Assembly (NCBI GenBank): GCA_964355975.1
Contig: CAYHFW010000009.1
Span: 1-64,000 of the forward strand
DNA: 64,000 bases
DNA from: F1-60-MAGs104 sp964355975
GTDB taxonomy: Bacteria > Planctomycetota > Phycisphaerae > Phycisphaerales > SM1A02
Direction of reading: 5' to 3'
The notes under the pieces were generated by a model, which saw only the letters and a list, made by a program, of their open reading frames with translations, had not been told where the DNA came from and did not search any database. How positions within the stretch are numbered: the stretch's first letter is position 1; each line of letters begins with the position of its first letter. Positions 27,311 through 36,580 of this stretch are shown here, piece after piece. A program made the position numbers and the translations under genes.

Positions 27311-28251
27311 CGACGAACTCTGCGAGCACATCGACTCTCGCGAGGTTCGCGCAAGCCGCCTACGCAGCGGCGGTGCTTTCGGCAGTGATTGGAATCGTTC
27401 GTGACTACTCGGTTCTGAACTACTCCGACTCAAGTCGCGAGTTCTTCGATCTGTTCTATATCGGTGGGCTCTGTTCGATCCTCGCCATCAATGTCGTCAT
27501 GCTCGATTCTCGGCCTCCGACGCGACGCCTCGCCGCGTCAGCTGTCTCGGTGAGCCTTGGGCTCGTGACGCTTGCTTGGTTGTGCTGGCCTGGATCGTTT
27601 CATGGTTCGCTCGGCAATCTCGCCGCGCTGTTCATCGTCGTGGTGATGTGGATCGTCGGAGCGATCGCCTCTCGAGCGCAACTCGCAGCTGGCTTCGCAT
27701 TCACCGCGCGGTTTCGCGACGGCGTCTGCTCTGGAGCGATCGTGCTGCTCGTATTCGTTGAAAGTTCGGCGGCGCTCGCACTCGCCGCGGGTGCGTTCGT
27801 CAGCACTCTCTGGATGCTCTGGCTCACACGGCAACGACGCGATACCTACTTTGCACCGCGCGCGGTCGCACACAAGTGGCACGTTGTGCTCATCAAGATG
27901 ATCCTGTTGAACATTGGCACCGCCTCGATGCTTCTGTGGGCGCTGCATTTCAACGGATCGTCAGAGAACCCTTGGGGATACAGCGCGCCAGCAGTGGTGC
28001 GGGTATCGATGTACATCTTTCAGGGGCTCGCGATCGGATGGGTCGTCTTAGCAGTTCGTATGCCAACGCTGCCGCCAACCATCGTGCGTTGCTCGCTCGC
28101 GCTCTCCCTCGGGCTGTTGACTTGCGGAGTGCTGGCTTCGTTGCTGTCGCTCAGTGTTGGATTTGTCGTGATGCCAGTCGCCGTTGCGCTCGCCCAGTGT
28201 TTCGCGATGGTGTACTTGCACCATCAGCCCTCAATCGAGAGTGACCCTTGA
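27307..28251 (+). CDS. Polytopic membrane protein of the glycan cluster, unrecognised
   Basis: The 314-residue protein has roughly nine hydrophobic helices and little soluble sequence. I recognise no motif. It is chained to both neighbours by four-base stop-start overlaps (ATGA at its start; TTGA at its end), so it is made together with the ligase/polymerase-like proteins on either side. A role in glycan transport or assembly is inferred from context only. Confidence 0.6.
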   Translation: MTTNSASTSTLARFAQAAYAAAVLSAVIGIVRDYSVLNYSDSSREFFDLFYIGGLCSILAINVVMLDSRPPTRRLAASAVSVSLGLVTLAWLCWPGSFHGSLGNLAALFIVVVMWIVGAIASRAQLAAGFAFTARFRDGVCSGAIVLLVFVESSAALALAAGAFVSTLWMLWLTRQRRDTYFAPRAVAHKWHVVLIKMILLNIGTASMLLWALHFNGSSENPWGYSAPAVVRVSMYIFQGLAIGWVVLAVRMPTLPPTIVRCSLALSLGLLTCGVLASLLSLSVGFVVMPVAVALAQCFAMVYLHHQPSIESDP

Positions 28252-29609
28252 AGCGCAGTTCGCAGAGGTCGGCACTTTCACTGTTTGAGTGGCTGCCGAG
28301 CACGGCGTGGTGTTGTTTCATGGTGCTTCCACTGATTCTTCAAGCGCCACCGCTCGATCTCTGGAGCACCCAAGTTCAATTCATCATTGTCTTGAGCTGT
28401 GCGGTGGCATTGCTCGCGAGCGACTGGTTCGCATTTCGCACGCCGTTTGCGCAGACCAATCCGACGAGTCAACCTACGGCCGCTTCTGGGGTGTCGACGC
28501 TCTGGGCGTGGACCGCACTCGTGTGCGCGGTGACCGCATTGCACCTGATCCTGATGCCAAAGATTCCAGTGCTCATGATGTTGACAGAGCACGACACATC
28601 GACCGCAGCCGGACAAATCGCGCAGGCTCGAGCCGATGCGACCAAGTTGTTGCCGAGTGGGGCGTGGGTCGATTATGTATCCGCATGGATCTTGGTCGTC
28701 GTCGGCCCACTCGTTGTGTTCTCTTGGCTTCGTCGAGGGCGTCGCTGGATCGCCGCAGTCACATTCGTGTGGATGCTCTGTTACGCAGTTTCGACGTCCG
28801 CGAAGTTTCCGTTTGTTCTCGCGAGTATGTGCACCCTCATGGCGCTTTGCGCTCACTGGTCGAGCGTGCGGCGACTCGTTCAGCGGTTCGTGATAGCGGG
28901 GGCTGCACTGACCGCCTTGCTCGTCACCACACTCGTGCTGCTGCATTCGCCGATGTTCAATCCCATGACCGATGTCCTCAGCGCAAGCAGTGAGATGTCA
29001 TCGAACGATCTGCGCCATCATCTCACGCATGCAGATCGTCATCGACTCTGGTCCACGGCCTCTACCAGTGAGCGCCAAGAAGTGTCACCGCTGGTTGGAA
29101 CGGTTGAAGCGGTTGTCTATCGAGCAGTCCTTTGCCCAGCGGATGTCTCTATTCGGTGGTACCAGTACTTCACCACGGTTCAGCAGCCGATGGGGATCGC
29201 ATCTGCCATCTTGCGGCCGCCACCCGAAGAACGACCGAGTCGACTCGTGGCGCGTTGGGCGTACATCGAACGATTTCCGTCTCGGTATCTGTCATTCGCA
29301 AATGCCAACGCATCGTTCGACGCCGACGCATTCAGCCGCGCGGGTGCACTCGGTGCCGCACTCGCGATCTGCTTGCTCGTCGCGATGCGATGCTTCTTGA
29401 CGACGCTTCGGGGCGCCGGCTCTCTCGGCACCGCGATGTACTGCATCGCGCTTGCCCTGCTGAGTCTGCTTCCATTTCAGGCATCGCTTCAGGCAATCGT
29501 GTTCGTGCAAGGACTGTGGATGGCCCTCGCGCTCATGTTGTTCTATCGCGTGTCGCGCATCGCTCGAGACTCGACCACGGGTTGCGCCGATCGATGCGCC
29601 GCGCGCTGA
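28248..29609 (+). CDS. Polytopic membrane protein, possible oligosaccharide polymerase
   Basis: The start is TTG 28248 in a TTGA overlap with the previous stop; no in-frame ATG fits better near the N-terminus. The 453-residue protein has about ten membrane segments, a large loop near residues 235-365 and a further helix pair at the C-terminus. This is the general layout of Wzy-type polymerases, but no diagnostic motif is visible. It closes the plus-strand polysaccharide cluster that began at 18951. Confidence 0.55.
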   Translation: MKRSSQRSALSLFEWLPSTAWCCFMVLPLILQAPPLDLWSTQVQFIIVLSCAVALLASDWFAFRTPFAQTNPTSQPTAASGVSTLWAWTALVCAVTALHLILMPKIPVLMMLTEHDTSTAAGQIAQARADATKLLPSGAWVDYVSAWILVVVGPLVVFSWLRRGRRWIAAVTFVWMLCYAVSTSAKFPFVLASMCTLMALCAHWSSVRRLVQRFVIAGAALTALLVTTLVLLHSPMFNPMTDVLSASSEMSSNDLRHHLTHADRHRLWSTASTSERQEVSPLVGTVEAVVYRAVLCPADVSIRWYQYFTTVQQPMGIASAILRPPPEERPSRLVARWAYIERFPSRYLSFANANASFDADAFSRAGALGAALAICLLVAMRCFLTTLRGAGSLGTAMYCIALALLSLLPFQASLQAIVFVQGLWMALALMLFYRVSRIARDSTTGCADRCAAR

Positions 29610-29619
29610 AGCCCCAACG

Positions 29620-29656
29620 AAAAACCTCGGCGCACGGAGATCCGCACGCCGAGGTT
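29620..29656 (-). terminator. Rho-independent terminator
   Basis: On the minus strand AACCTCGGCG pairs with CGCCGAGGTT around a loop that itself pairs, and T-rich sequence follows (the plus strand has AAAAA before the stem). It lies about 40 bases past the stop of the PepSY-repeat gene. Confidence 0.85.
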
Positions 29657-29693
29657 GATCATGTCGCAGCTCAGGCTGCGATGTTTCGCGCTC

Positions 29694-30845
29694 TCAGTTC
29701 GCCCATCCCGAGAGGATGGCAGGCAGGTCGCCGCCACCGATTGAGCCCGAGCTGTCGAAGTCATAGTCAGGGTTCGCACTGCCCCACATCGCGAAGAGTT
29801 CGACGAGGTCGACACCGTTGATGATGCCGTCGCGGTTGAGGTCGCCCTGCAGGTAGTTGACTGGCGCGGTCGATGCAAACGTCTGCGTCGTCGCATCGAC
29901 CCAGAAGTCGATCTCGACGAGCAGCGTGGTGATGAGCTGCACCTTCCAAGTGAGGTCGCCATTCTCAAGCTTGAGTTCGACTTCGTGAATTCCTGAACCT
30001 GGGTGTGCCGCTTCGGCACTCGCAACCGCCGATGACATTCCAACGGTCATTCCGCCGAGCAGCGGCAAGATCGCCGCGATGCGAGCCGCTTGGCTTGCAC
30101 CTGGGCTGTAGGTCTGCGATGAGATGACCACGCCGGCCAGATCGACATCAACCTGTTGAAGTTGCGACGCATCGGCGTTGAAGAAAGTCACTTCGACGCG
30201 ATCGACGTTGCTCGAGTTCGAGCCTGACTCGTCTTCAGCATCGGCCTCCCATGCTGTCCAACCCTCGCCGACGAACGTCGTCGCCGCGCCGATGGCAGTC
30301 TGGAATGCGGCTGCGGGAAGTGTGTCTTCCATGTCGTCGCCATTCTGGTGGTGTGGGATCACGCCGCCAGTGACTGAATCGACATACACCTTCGAGAGAT
30401 CGAAGAACTCGACCTGATAGGCGAGAATTCCAGCCTCGATGTCGAGACCGATCTTCTGCACGCCCGAGCCAGTGTGAGCGGCAGTGGCGATGTCGAGCGC
30501 CGCAGCGAAATCGAGTTGCGCACTTGGAAGCATCGCAAAGATCTGCGTGAGGTTCGAGACATTCGACTGATCAACGCTGTCGATGTCGATGACGATGAGC
30601 GCGCCTGTCTCTGGGTTGAAGCGTGGATTCCAGTTCACAGTCAGCGCGGGGGTGTACATGTCGCCTTCGTACACGAGCACATTGTTGCGCTCGCGCAGTT
30701 CGACTGAGAAGAGGGTCGCGTCAGCAACCGCCGTGCGCGAGAGATCGACCGCCGCGGCGAATCCGATGTCTGCCGAGGCAGACATGGTGAAGACGCCGAG
30801 TGTCATCGCGGCGATGGTTGAAGTGAGTTTGAAGTGGTTTGTCAT
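29694..30845 (-). CDS. Secreted protein with PepSY-like repeats and dockerin-like tag
   Basis: From ATG 30845 the protein has 383 residues and a signal ending SASA. Three blocks follow a PepSY-like scheme. They are seen best as 'AALDIATAAHTGSGVQKIGLDIEAGILAYQ' (broken here as AALDIATAAHTGSG / VQKIGLDIEAG) and 'ASAEAAHPGSGIHEVELK' followed by LTWKVQL, with a related start at 'AVDLSRTAVADA'. PepSY domains are protease-inhibitor-like or regulatory domains of secreted proteins. The C-terminus has two Ca-binding-like loops (LNRDGIINGVDL, FDSSGSIGGGDL). It lies downstream of, and on the same strand as, the subtilase gene; a protease-inhibiting role is a tempting guess only. Confidence 0.65.
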   Translation of the reverse strand: MTNHFKLTSTIAAMTLGVFTMSASADIGFAAAVDLSRTAVADATLFSVELRERNNVLVYEGDMYTPALTVNWNPRFNPETGALIVIDIDSVDQSNVSNLTQIFAMLPSAQLDFAAALDIATAAHTGSGVQKIGLDIEAGILAYQVEFFDLSKVYVDSVTGGVIPHHQNGDDMEDTLPAAAFQTAIGAATTFVGEGWTAWEADAEDESGSNSSNVDRVEVTFFNADASQLQQVDVDLAGVVISSQTYSPGASQAARIAAILPLLGGMTVGMSSAVASAEAAHPGSGIHEVELKLENGDLTWKVQLITTLLVEIDFWVDATTQTFASTAPVNYLQGDLNRDGIINGVDLVELFAMWGSANPDYDFDSSGSIGGGDLPAILSGWAN

Positions 30846-30965
30846 GTTTGAGATTCCAATTGTGTGGTGATGTCGAACGGTCTTACGTCCACAGACAGTG
30901 CCCCCCCGAGCCCCACGGATACAAGAATTGTGAGTCAATGCAGCGAGGAGCGCAGGCGCAGCCTG

Positions 30966-32453
30966 CTAGCGCCATCCGCTGAGAATCCAGGCAATATCGC
31001 CCCCATCCACTATGCCAGATCCATCAAGATCGGCTGTGGAATGCACTAATCCCCACCCGGCGAGGATCACCACGAGGTCTGCCCCGTCGATCGTGCCATC
31101 GGCGTTGAGGTCGCCGTGCACGGGCGCAGGTGGGGCGAGCATCACGGCTGCGAGTGCGTTCAATCGACCCGCTCCGAGGCAGCCCGCATGCGCGGGATCA
31201 CTTGTCGCGAGCGAGTCGCAACTCATGAGGATCGCATCGGTGATCGCGTCGACGGCCACTTCGTTGCACGGCCAATCGGGATGCTGCGCGCGCACGAGGG
31301 CAGCCGTTGCGGCAACGAGCGGAGAGGCGAGACTCGTGCCCTGTGCGGCGCCCATGCGCAGTCCAGGAAGTCCGCTGAGAATCGAAGTCGCGGGTGTGGG
31401 CACCGCACCGAAAGCAGATGCTCCGGGTGCTGCGAGCGTCACCCAATCTCCACAATTCGAGAACCCCGCCTTGCGATCGAGATGATCTGTCGCCGCGACC
31501 GCGAGCACATGCGTGTGCGCAGCTGGATAGAGGCGTCCGTCGCTTGCGCAATTTCCTGCGCTCGTCACCACGACGATTCCGCTCGTGCGCGCCTCGGCGA
31601 GCGCCGCTTGCACTGCCTCAGATGCGTACGTCGACACCACGCTCATGTTGATGACTTCAACGCCACGATCGATCGCGTGAAACATTCCGCGAGTGAGTCC
31701 CCAGAGCGTGCCGCCGCCATCGCCATCGAGCACGCGCACTGGAAGAATGCGTGCGCGCGAAGCGACAGAAGCCGCCAAAACACCGACAAAAGTGCCGTGT
31801 CCAACCATTTCGTTGGGGATGCCATCTGCGTCACTATCTGAGCCATCGAGGCGATCGCTGATGTCGAGCGTCCCAGTGACGAAGTCGAATCCGCCCGAGG
31901 CGATGCGTCCAACGAGCCGTGGATGATTCACATCGATGCCGCTGTCGAGTATGGCGATCGTCACACCCATGCCAGTCGACAACGCTTGCGCCGCGGCCGC
32001 GTGTGTCAGTCCGAGCGCGTACTGCGAGTCGATCTCATCAAAGTCTGGAAGCAAGTCGACAAAGATGCTGCCCGTGCCTCCCTCTGGCACGCGATCGCCG
32101 TAACTGATTTCGCCCCACATGGCGATGGCATTTCCAGAAGTCGCGATGCCTTCAGCCCACGCTTCGCAAGTCGCGAGGGTCCATCCCGATGGCCACTGCA
32201 CTGCGAAGAGTGTGAGCTCGCGGTTGGGAACTTGATCGGCAAACGTGAGCACCATCCCAGGGGCAGCGGCAACGAGTGCTTGCGCAGCCGCTGCTGCACT
32301 GCTTCCAGGCTGATGGCGGACGATCAAGCGCGCGTAGTCGGCGGGGCTCTCACTCACGCAGACATCAGCCAAGGCGACTGAGCCGAATGCGCACGAGAGA
32401 AATGCCACAGCCACGCTGCAGATTTCAAAGAACTTGGATCGGAAAACTTGCAT
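30966..32453 (-). CDS. Secreted subtilisin-like (S8) protease with dockerin-like tag
   Basis: The 495-residue protein starts at ATG 32453, which shares its A with the TGA of the CHAT gene (TGATG). A signal peptide ends near VALAD. The catalytic triad is intact: Asp170 in AILDSGIDVNHP, His219 in GHGTFVG, Ser374 in GTSLASPLVAA, with oxyanion Asn301 in TSAGN. The segment at residues 40-100 has an inhibitor-I9-like or fervidolysin-like propeptide character. The C-terminus carries two loops (LNADGTIDGADL, LDGSGIVDGGDI), each followed by a GW motif. It is the last gene of the ECF-CHAT operon. Probably an exported surface protease; it may process or be matured within this system (inference). Confidence 0.93.
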   Translation of the reverse strand: MQVFRSKFFEICSVAVAFLSCAFGSVALADVCVSESPADYARLIVRHQPGSSAAAAAQALVAAAPGMVLTFADQVPNRELTLFAVQWPSGWTLATCEAWAEGIATSGNAIAMWGEISYGDRVPEGGTGSIFVDLLPDFDEIDSQYALGLTHAAAAQALSTGMGVTIAILDSGIDVNHPRLVGRIASGGFDFVTGTLDISDRLDGSDSDADGIPNEMVGHGTFVGVLAASVASRARILPVRVLDGDGGGTLWGLTRGMFHAIDRGVEVINMSVVSTYASEAVQAALAEARTSGIVVVTSAGNCASDGRLYPAAHTHVLAVAATDHLDRKAGFSNCGDWVTLAAPGASAFGAVPTPATSILSGLPGLRMGAAQGTSLASPLVAATAALVRAQHPDWPCNEVAVDAITDAILMSCDSLATSDPAHAGCLGAGRLNALAAVMLAPPAPVHGDLNADGTIDGADLVVILAGWGLVHSTADLDGSGIVDGGDIAWILSGWR

Positions 32454-35152
32454 CAAGAAACTCCGCCGTAGAGCACAAAACTCGCCCAGTCTGCCGGGTG
32501 TGGATGAGTCGCGCGGATCGACGAAACCGCTCGCGCCCAACCAGACCTGAGGCTGGCACCATTGCCACTGTGCCACAGAGAGTGCAGTGTGTCCATTTGC
32601 TGGATACAAAAATCATCTCGAACTGGCCAGAGCGACGCAAGCACCCCCTTTGCCCCAGCCGCAAGAAAGGCCGATGCCAGTCCCACGGCATCCGATCCAA
32701 CCGCCCCAGGGCCTGTTTCACACGCAGAAAGCACGACAATATCGGCGCAGAGTCGCAAAGAACGAATCTCGCGCCGATTGAGCCAGCGATCGGCCAATCG
32801 CAGCCCGCTCGCCTGCGCGCTGGTCGTCGCGCACCACCCGTGGCAGGCAAAGTGCACGATCGACGCATCGTGGGCGCGGGCGCGCACCGCAGCGGTTGTC
32901 GCATCGGCTCCCAGAATTGTCGAGGCGCGATCCCCCCAAACTCGAGCAATTGCGCGCGCCTCGTTGACCGCACCAGGAATCGATCCATCATCGAACGCGA
33001 CCGCGAGCACACGGTGCGCAGGTGAGACCTTCGGCGCCGAGTGATGCGATGCGATCGTGAGACTTGGTGCGAGCGAGACTCCCTGTGGGAGATCGCTCAT
33101 CGAAGGAAGTGCAAGAAATGGAACGCCCGACGCCGCGTATGTCGGAACGATCAACGGCGCGAATCCGCCTCTGGGATCGAGCCACGCAGGCGAGAGCACC
33201 TCGTCGACGCGTGCGAGCAATCCGTGAAGCGCGGATGATCCTGTGCCGCGGCATCCAGTGCGAATCGCCTCGCGCATCTGAAAGTGAATCGCACGCGATA
33301 GTCGCTCAAGTTCGCAGCGCGTCGTGAGTCGTCGGTGCACGCGTGCGCCGTTGGGGCCGCACACGACTGCCAAGATTTCACCGTCGTGTTCGCCGAAACG
33401 GATGAACGGCGTTCGAGCAGCCAGCTCTCGAACCGCGTCGACGCGGATCGAATGAACATCGCGATAGCCCGAGTCCTGCTGTCGCTCCATTCGATTCTCG
33501 ACATCATCGAGCGCGCTTTCGAGTGCGCGCAGCCGCTGACGCCACGCAACTTGGCGCGCGTCAGCACCCTTCGCATCGGCGACCATCGAATAGAGCGCAT
33601 TGAGTTCTTGCGTGAGTTCACTGCGCTCATGCAGTAGGGGGTCAAGATCGCTCGCCGCGTCGGCGTGCGGAAGCGCCATCGCAAAGGTCTCTTCGAGAAG
33701 CGCTTGCTGCTCGATTGCCTCGATTTCTGCGGCAATTTCAGCAGGATCGGTCGACCCCTTGGCGAGCAGCACTGCAAGGTGCGCGCGGTGCGCGCGTGCG
33801 GCATCCGGAAACGCAAGTCGAAACTGTTTCGCCGGCATCGTGCCTCGGACACGGTCGAGTGAGGTGCACGCTTGCAGCGACCGAGCGCGCGCATCGTCCA
33901 ATCGACCGAGCGTCGAGAGCGCCATCGCCGCTTGCAAGTCAGCCGCAGCTTCGACATGCGGCACTCCCGCTGCAACAGCTCGCGCGAGGTCTGCGTGCGC
34001 AAGTGTCTCGAGCGGCGCCTTCGCGGCCGCTGCCACCTCGCCCAACAACAGTTCGCATCGCGCGCGATCGACTCCCGACATCTGCGTGGCGGCGAGCGCT
34101 GCACGAACGAGCGGCCCAGCAAGTTCTGCCTCACCTGCGAGATGAAGTTCGGCTCGATCGAGGAGCACTCGTGAGACTTCAAGGTGGTCGCCGAGCGCTT
34201 CGAACTCTGCCTGCGCTGCAAGAAGCGCAGTGCGCGCATGCGATGGACGACCCGCAAGTCCGCAGGCCCGACCGAGTCCCGCTCGTGCGCGCGCCGCTTC
34301 GCGTCGGAGCGCGGCGGCATCGAGCTTCGCGACGAGCGATTCGAACTCATCGCACGCTGCGTCGACGAGTCCCATCGAAGCGGTTGTTTCAGCACGCTCA
34401 GCGCGCAGGCGCAGTTCATGCCCTGGGCTCTCGATGTTTCGCAGTGACTCGATCGCGCGATCGAAGCCGATGATTGCGCGGCCAAAAAGACCCATTCTCG
34501 CGTCCAAGTCAGCAAGATTTCCATCGGCGATCGCCGTTGTGAGTGCTGCGCCTGCGGCGCGATTCGCGTCGCGAGAGGCTTCGAATGCGGTGCGCGCATC
34601 GGCGAATCGGTAGAGGCGTAGCAACGTCTCGGCGCGATTGTTGGCGAGTTGCGCGGCGATGAGCGGCTCACCGACGAGCGCCGGCGCGGCACGGTCGAAG
34701 CATGCGAGCGCATCGTCGAGCCGGCCTTGTCGATTGCAGACGATGCCGAGATTGATCTCTGCGCGCGCGACGAGCGCGGCAGCATCCATCGCTGCGAACG
34801 AGTCACGCGCAAGCTCGCCTTCGGCCAGCGCCTCATCGAGCCGCCCCGTCTCGACGAGCGCATGCATCGCGGCGAGACGCGCGCGTCCACACTCTTCGCG
34901 CAAGCCAGCGGCGGTTGCATCGTCGATTGCACGTCGCGCGCAACCGAGCGACTCGTCGTAGTGGCCTGCATACGCCAACGCACGCGCGGCGCTGCGAAGG
35001 GCGCGCGCCGCGATCTCATGCGAATTCGCCTGCTTGGCCGCAACCGCAAGTGCACGCAGGTGGTCGGCGGCGGCGCCCGGATCACGCGAGATTCCAGCCT
35101 CCTCACGCGTGAGGGCGGCGACAAGATCAGAGAGTGGTGTGGGATCGGTCAC
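32453..35152 (-). CDS. TPR-CHAT caspase-like protease
   Basis: The 899-residue cytoplasmic protein has an N-terminal two-thirds of Ala-rich TPR-like helical repeats (for example 'LACFDRAAPAL' and 'GFDRAIESLRNI' contexts). The C-terminal CHAT domain has the catalytic dyad His771 in HFACHG and Cys811 in LSACETGPG, followed by GVLASLWPV and the terminal 'WASFVLYGG'. CHAT proteases are caspase relatives; in Craspase (gRAMP/TPR-CHAT) and other conflict systems, TPR repeats sense a partner and unlock the protease. The start overlaps the upstream gene by four bases (ATGA), and the stop overlaps the subtilase start. No signal peptide is visible. Confidence 0.92.
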   Translation of the reverse strand: MTDPTPLSDLVAALTREEAGISRDPGAAADHLRALAVAAKQANSHEIAARALRSAARALAYAGHYDESLGCARRAIDDATAAGLREECGRARLAAMHALVETGRLDEALAEGELARDSFAAMDAAALVARAEINLGIVCNRQGRLDDALACFDRAAPALVGEPLIAAQLANNRAETLLRLYRFADARTAFEASRDANRAAGAALTTAIADGNLADLDARMGLFGRAIIGFDRAIESLRNIESPGHELRLRAERAETTASMGLVDAACDEFESLVAKLDAAALRREAARARAGLGRACGLAGRPSHARTALLAAQAEFEALGDHLEVSRVLLDRAELHLAGEAELAGPLVRAALAATQMSGVDRARCELLLGEVAAAAKAPLETLAHADLARAVAAGVPHVEAAADLQAAMALSTLGRLDDARARSLQACTSLDRVRGTMPAKQFRLAFPDAARAHRAHLAVLLAKGSTDPAEIAAEIEAIEQQALLEETFAMALPHADAASDLDPLLHERSELTQELNALYSMVADAKGADARQVAWRQRLRALESALDDVENRMERQQDSGYRDVHSIRVDAVRELAARTPFIRFGEHDGEILAVVCGPNGARVHRRLTTRCELERLSRAIHFQMREAIRTGCRGTGSSALHGLLARVDEVLSPAWLDPRGGFAPLIVPTYAASGVPFLALPSMSDLPQGVSLAPSLTIASHHSAPKVSPAHRVLAVAFDDGSIPGAVNEARAIARVWGDRASTILGADATTAAVRARAHDASIVHFACHGWCATTSAQASGLRLADRWLNRREIRSLRLCADIVVLSACETGPGAVGSDAVGLASAFLAAGAKGVLASLWPVRDDFCIQQMDTLHSLWHSGNGASLRSGWARAVSSIRATHPHPADWASFVLYGGVS

Positions 35153-35757
35153 ATGAGGTCGAGTCGCTCAACAAGCACGAGCGACCGACCATCAGATCGT
35201 AGTCCGACCGAGTACTGCCCTGCGGGTACGACCATCTCGAACATCGAGAGATCATCGAGTGAAGCAGCGGTCGACGCACCACTGGTCGTGGTCAGGACGA
35301 CCGAAACCTCGGCTGGCAAGGGTTGTGCACTCGTGACCTCGCCGAGCACACGCCATCCGCGCGGTGCGGAGCAGCGTTCGCACTCGATGAGCACGCGTGT
35401 TTCGCCGATCGTGCGCTCGATTCGCAGTCGGTCTGCATTGGTCGTGCCTCTCACACCGACGAGGTCGGGTTGCGGATCGAGCGATGGGATGCTGAGATGG
35501 CCGATGAAGTTCGTCAGGCGTTCGAGCCAGGCCGCGCCCGAGGGGCGAGCGCTCGGCGGGGCGACCTGCGTACGCAGCGCGCGAGCTCGGTCGAGAACGG
35601 ATTCGGGCGGGACGGCGCTCGCGAGCGACTGCAGTTCGCGCGTGATCGATGCGATCAATCTCGGTTCGTTTCCCGCAGCGGCAAGCAGCGACTCAAGCCG
35701 TGCGAGTTCTGCTTCGCGCGGCGTTGGAGAGTCAGAGGATTGTTGTTGATCCATCAT
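35149..35757 (-). CDS. Unrecognised protein of the ECF-CHAT operon, beta-sandwich-like C-terminus
   Basis: The 202-residue protein starts MMDQQQ, with 35757 or 35754 as start. Residues about 12-50 look helical ('AELARLESLLAAAG', 'LIASITRELQSLA'). The last 70 residues alternate beta strands: 'GWRVLGEVTS', 'AEVSVVLTTT', 'FEMVVPAGQYSVGL' and 'LVLVERLDL'. This spacing resembles the carboxypeptidase-regulatory-like beta-sandwich found in companions of some sigma/CHAT operons as I recall them. No membrane helix or anti-sigma zinc motif (H-x3-C-x2-C) is present. Position between sigma factor and CHAT gene suggests an adaptor or sensor. Confidence 0.6.
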   Translation of the reverse strand: MMDQQQSSDSPTPREAELARLESLLAAAGNEPRLIASITRELQSLASAVPPESVLDRARALRTQVAPPSARPSGAAWLERLTNFIGHLSIPSLDPQPDLVGVRGTTNADRLRIERTIGETRVLIECERCSAPRGWRVLGEVTSAQPLPAEVSVVLTTTSGASTAASLDDLSMFEMVVPAGQYSVGLRSDGRSLVLVERLDLM

Positions 35758-35790
35758 GGGGTGCCCTCAGAGAGTGCGTGTTCAATCGAT

Positions 35791-36354
35791 TCAGATACGA
35801 GATCCTCGAGTTCCCCCGAATCCCTTGCGGGCAAGGAGTTGTGCAAGGCGGTCGAGGCAGCGTTGGCGTGTGGGGCCAAGGCTTCCGCGCGGGAGTCCAA
35901 GTTGTTCAGCGAGCGCGTCGTAGGAACCCTGAGCGTTGTTGCCAAAGAGCACCAACAGCAGTTCGCGGCAGCGATCGGTCAATTCGGCGAGTGCCCCGCG
36001 CACAATGAGTCGTGTTTCAAGCGCCTCCTCGAGATTGGCGTCTTCTGTTGTGACTTCTACGGTGGGCTCGATGCCGACCGCAGCACGGCGCTCGCGCATG
36101 CGGATGCGCAGGGCAATTCGGCGCGCCGTCGTCGCAAGCCACGCGTCGAAACGGTGGGGTTCTTTGATGCGCGAGATCGCTGCAGCTGCTGCGGCGAAGG
36201 TCTCTTGAAGAGCGTCTTCGCATGAGTGGTCGGCGAGCCCTGTATCGCGGGCGACGCTCCAGACGAGCCGCCCGTACCTCGTGACGATGCCATCCCACGC
36301 AGCAGAGTCGCCGCGCGCGCACCGCAGAACGAGCTCGAGCTCGTCCTCGGTCAT
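35791..36354 (-). CDS. ECF-type sigma-70 family RNA polymerase sigma factor
   Basis: From ATG 36354 the protein has 187 residues. Sigma region 2 appears as 'LRCARGDSAAWDGIVTRYGRLVWSVAR' (seen in parts), 'CEDALQETFAAAAAAI' and 'RFDAWLATTARR'. Region 4 appears as 'LAELTDRCRELLLVLF' and 'SYDALAEQLGLPRGSLGPTRQRCL', whose helix-turn-helix fits an ECF factor. It heads the operon that includes the CHAT protease and the subtilase, 33 bases upstream of the 202-residue protein gene. It probably transcribes its own operon, as many ECF factors do; no anti-sigma gene is recognisable. Confidence 0.92.
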   Translation of the reverse strand: MTEDELELVLRCARGDSAAWDGIVTRYGRLVWSVARDTGLADHSCEDALQETFAAAAAAISRIKEPHRFDAWLATTARRIALRIRMRERRAAVGIEPTVEVTTEDANLEEALETRLIVRGALAELTDRCRELLLVLFGNNAQGSYDALAEQLGLPRGSLGPTRQRCLDRLAQLLARKGFGGTRGSRI

Positions 36355-36460
36355 CGTTGTCCTCGTCGTTGGCTGATCCCGCATCGGTTGCGATGGAAGC
36401 AGAGTTCTGTGCGAGAGTCAACCACCGCAGATCGTGCACAGTGCGGCCGTTGAGATACAG

Positions 36461-36474
36461 GTTTCTTGCGAAAC
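36461..36474. promoter_or_regulatory. Palindrome in the divergent promoter region
   Basis: GTTTCTTGCGAAAC is GTTTC-N4-GAAAC, a dyad lying 107 bases upstream of the sigma-factor start and the same distance from the divergent plus-strand gene. It could be an operator, but it is short and only one copy is seen. Confidence 0.25.
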
Positions 36475-36580
36475 TCCGCGCACACTTATGGCCCCACAGA
36501 GAAGTCCTCTCACGGGCGAACGAGCCGACGCGGACAATATTCCGTGCCGTAGTTAGAGCGCGTCCGACTAGCCTCTCAGA

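Noticed and set aside
36461..36474. GTTTC-N4-GAAAC as a CRISPR or SOS-type box
   Set aside because: Only a single short dyad is present; no spaced repeats and no match to a LexA box.
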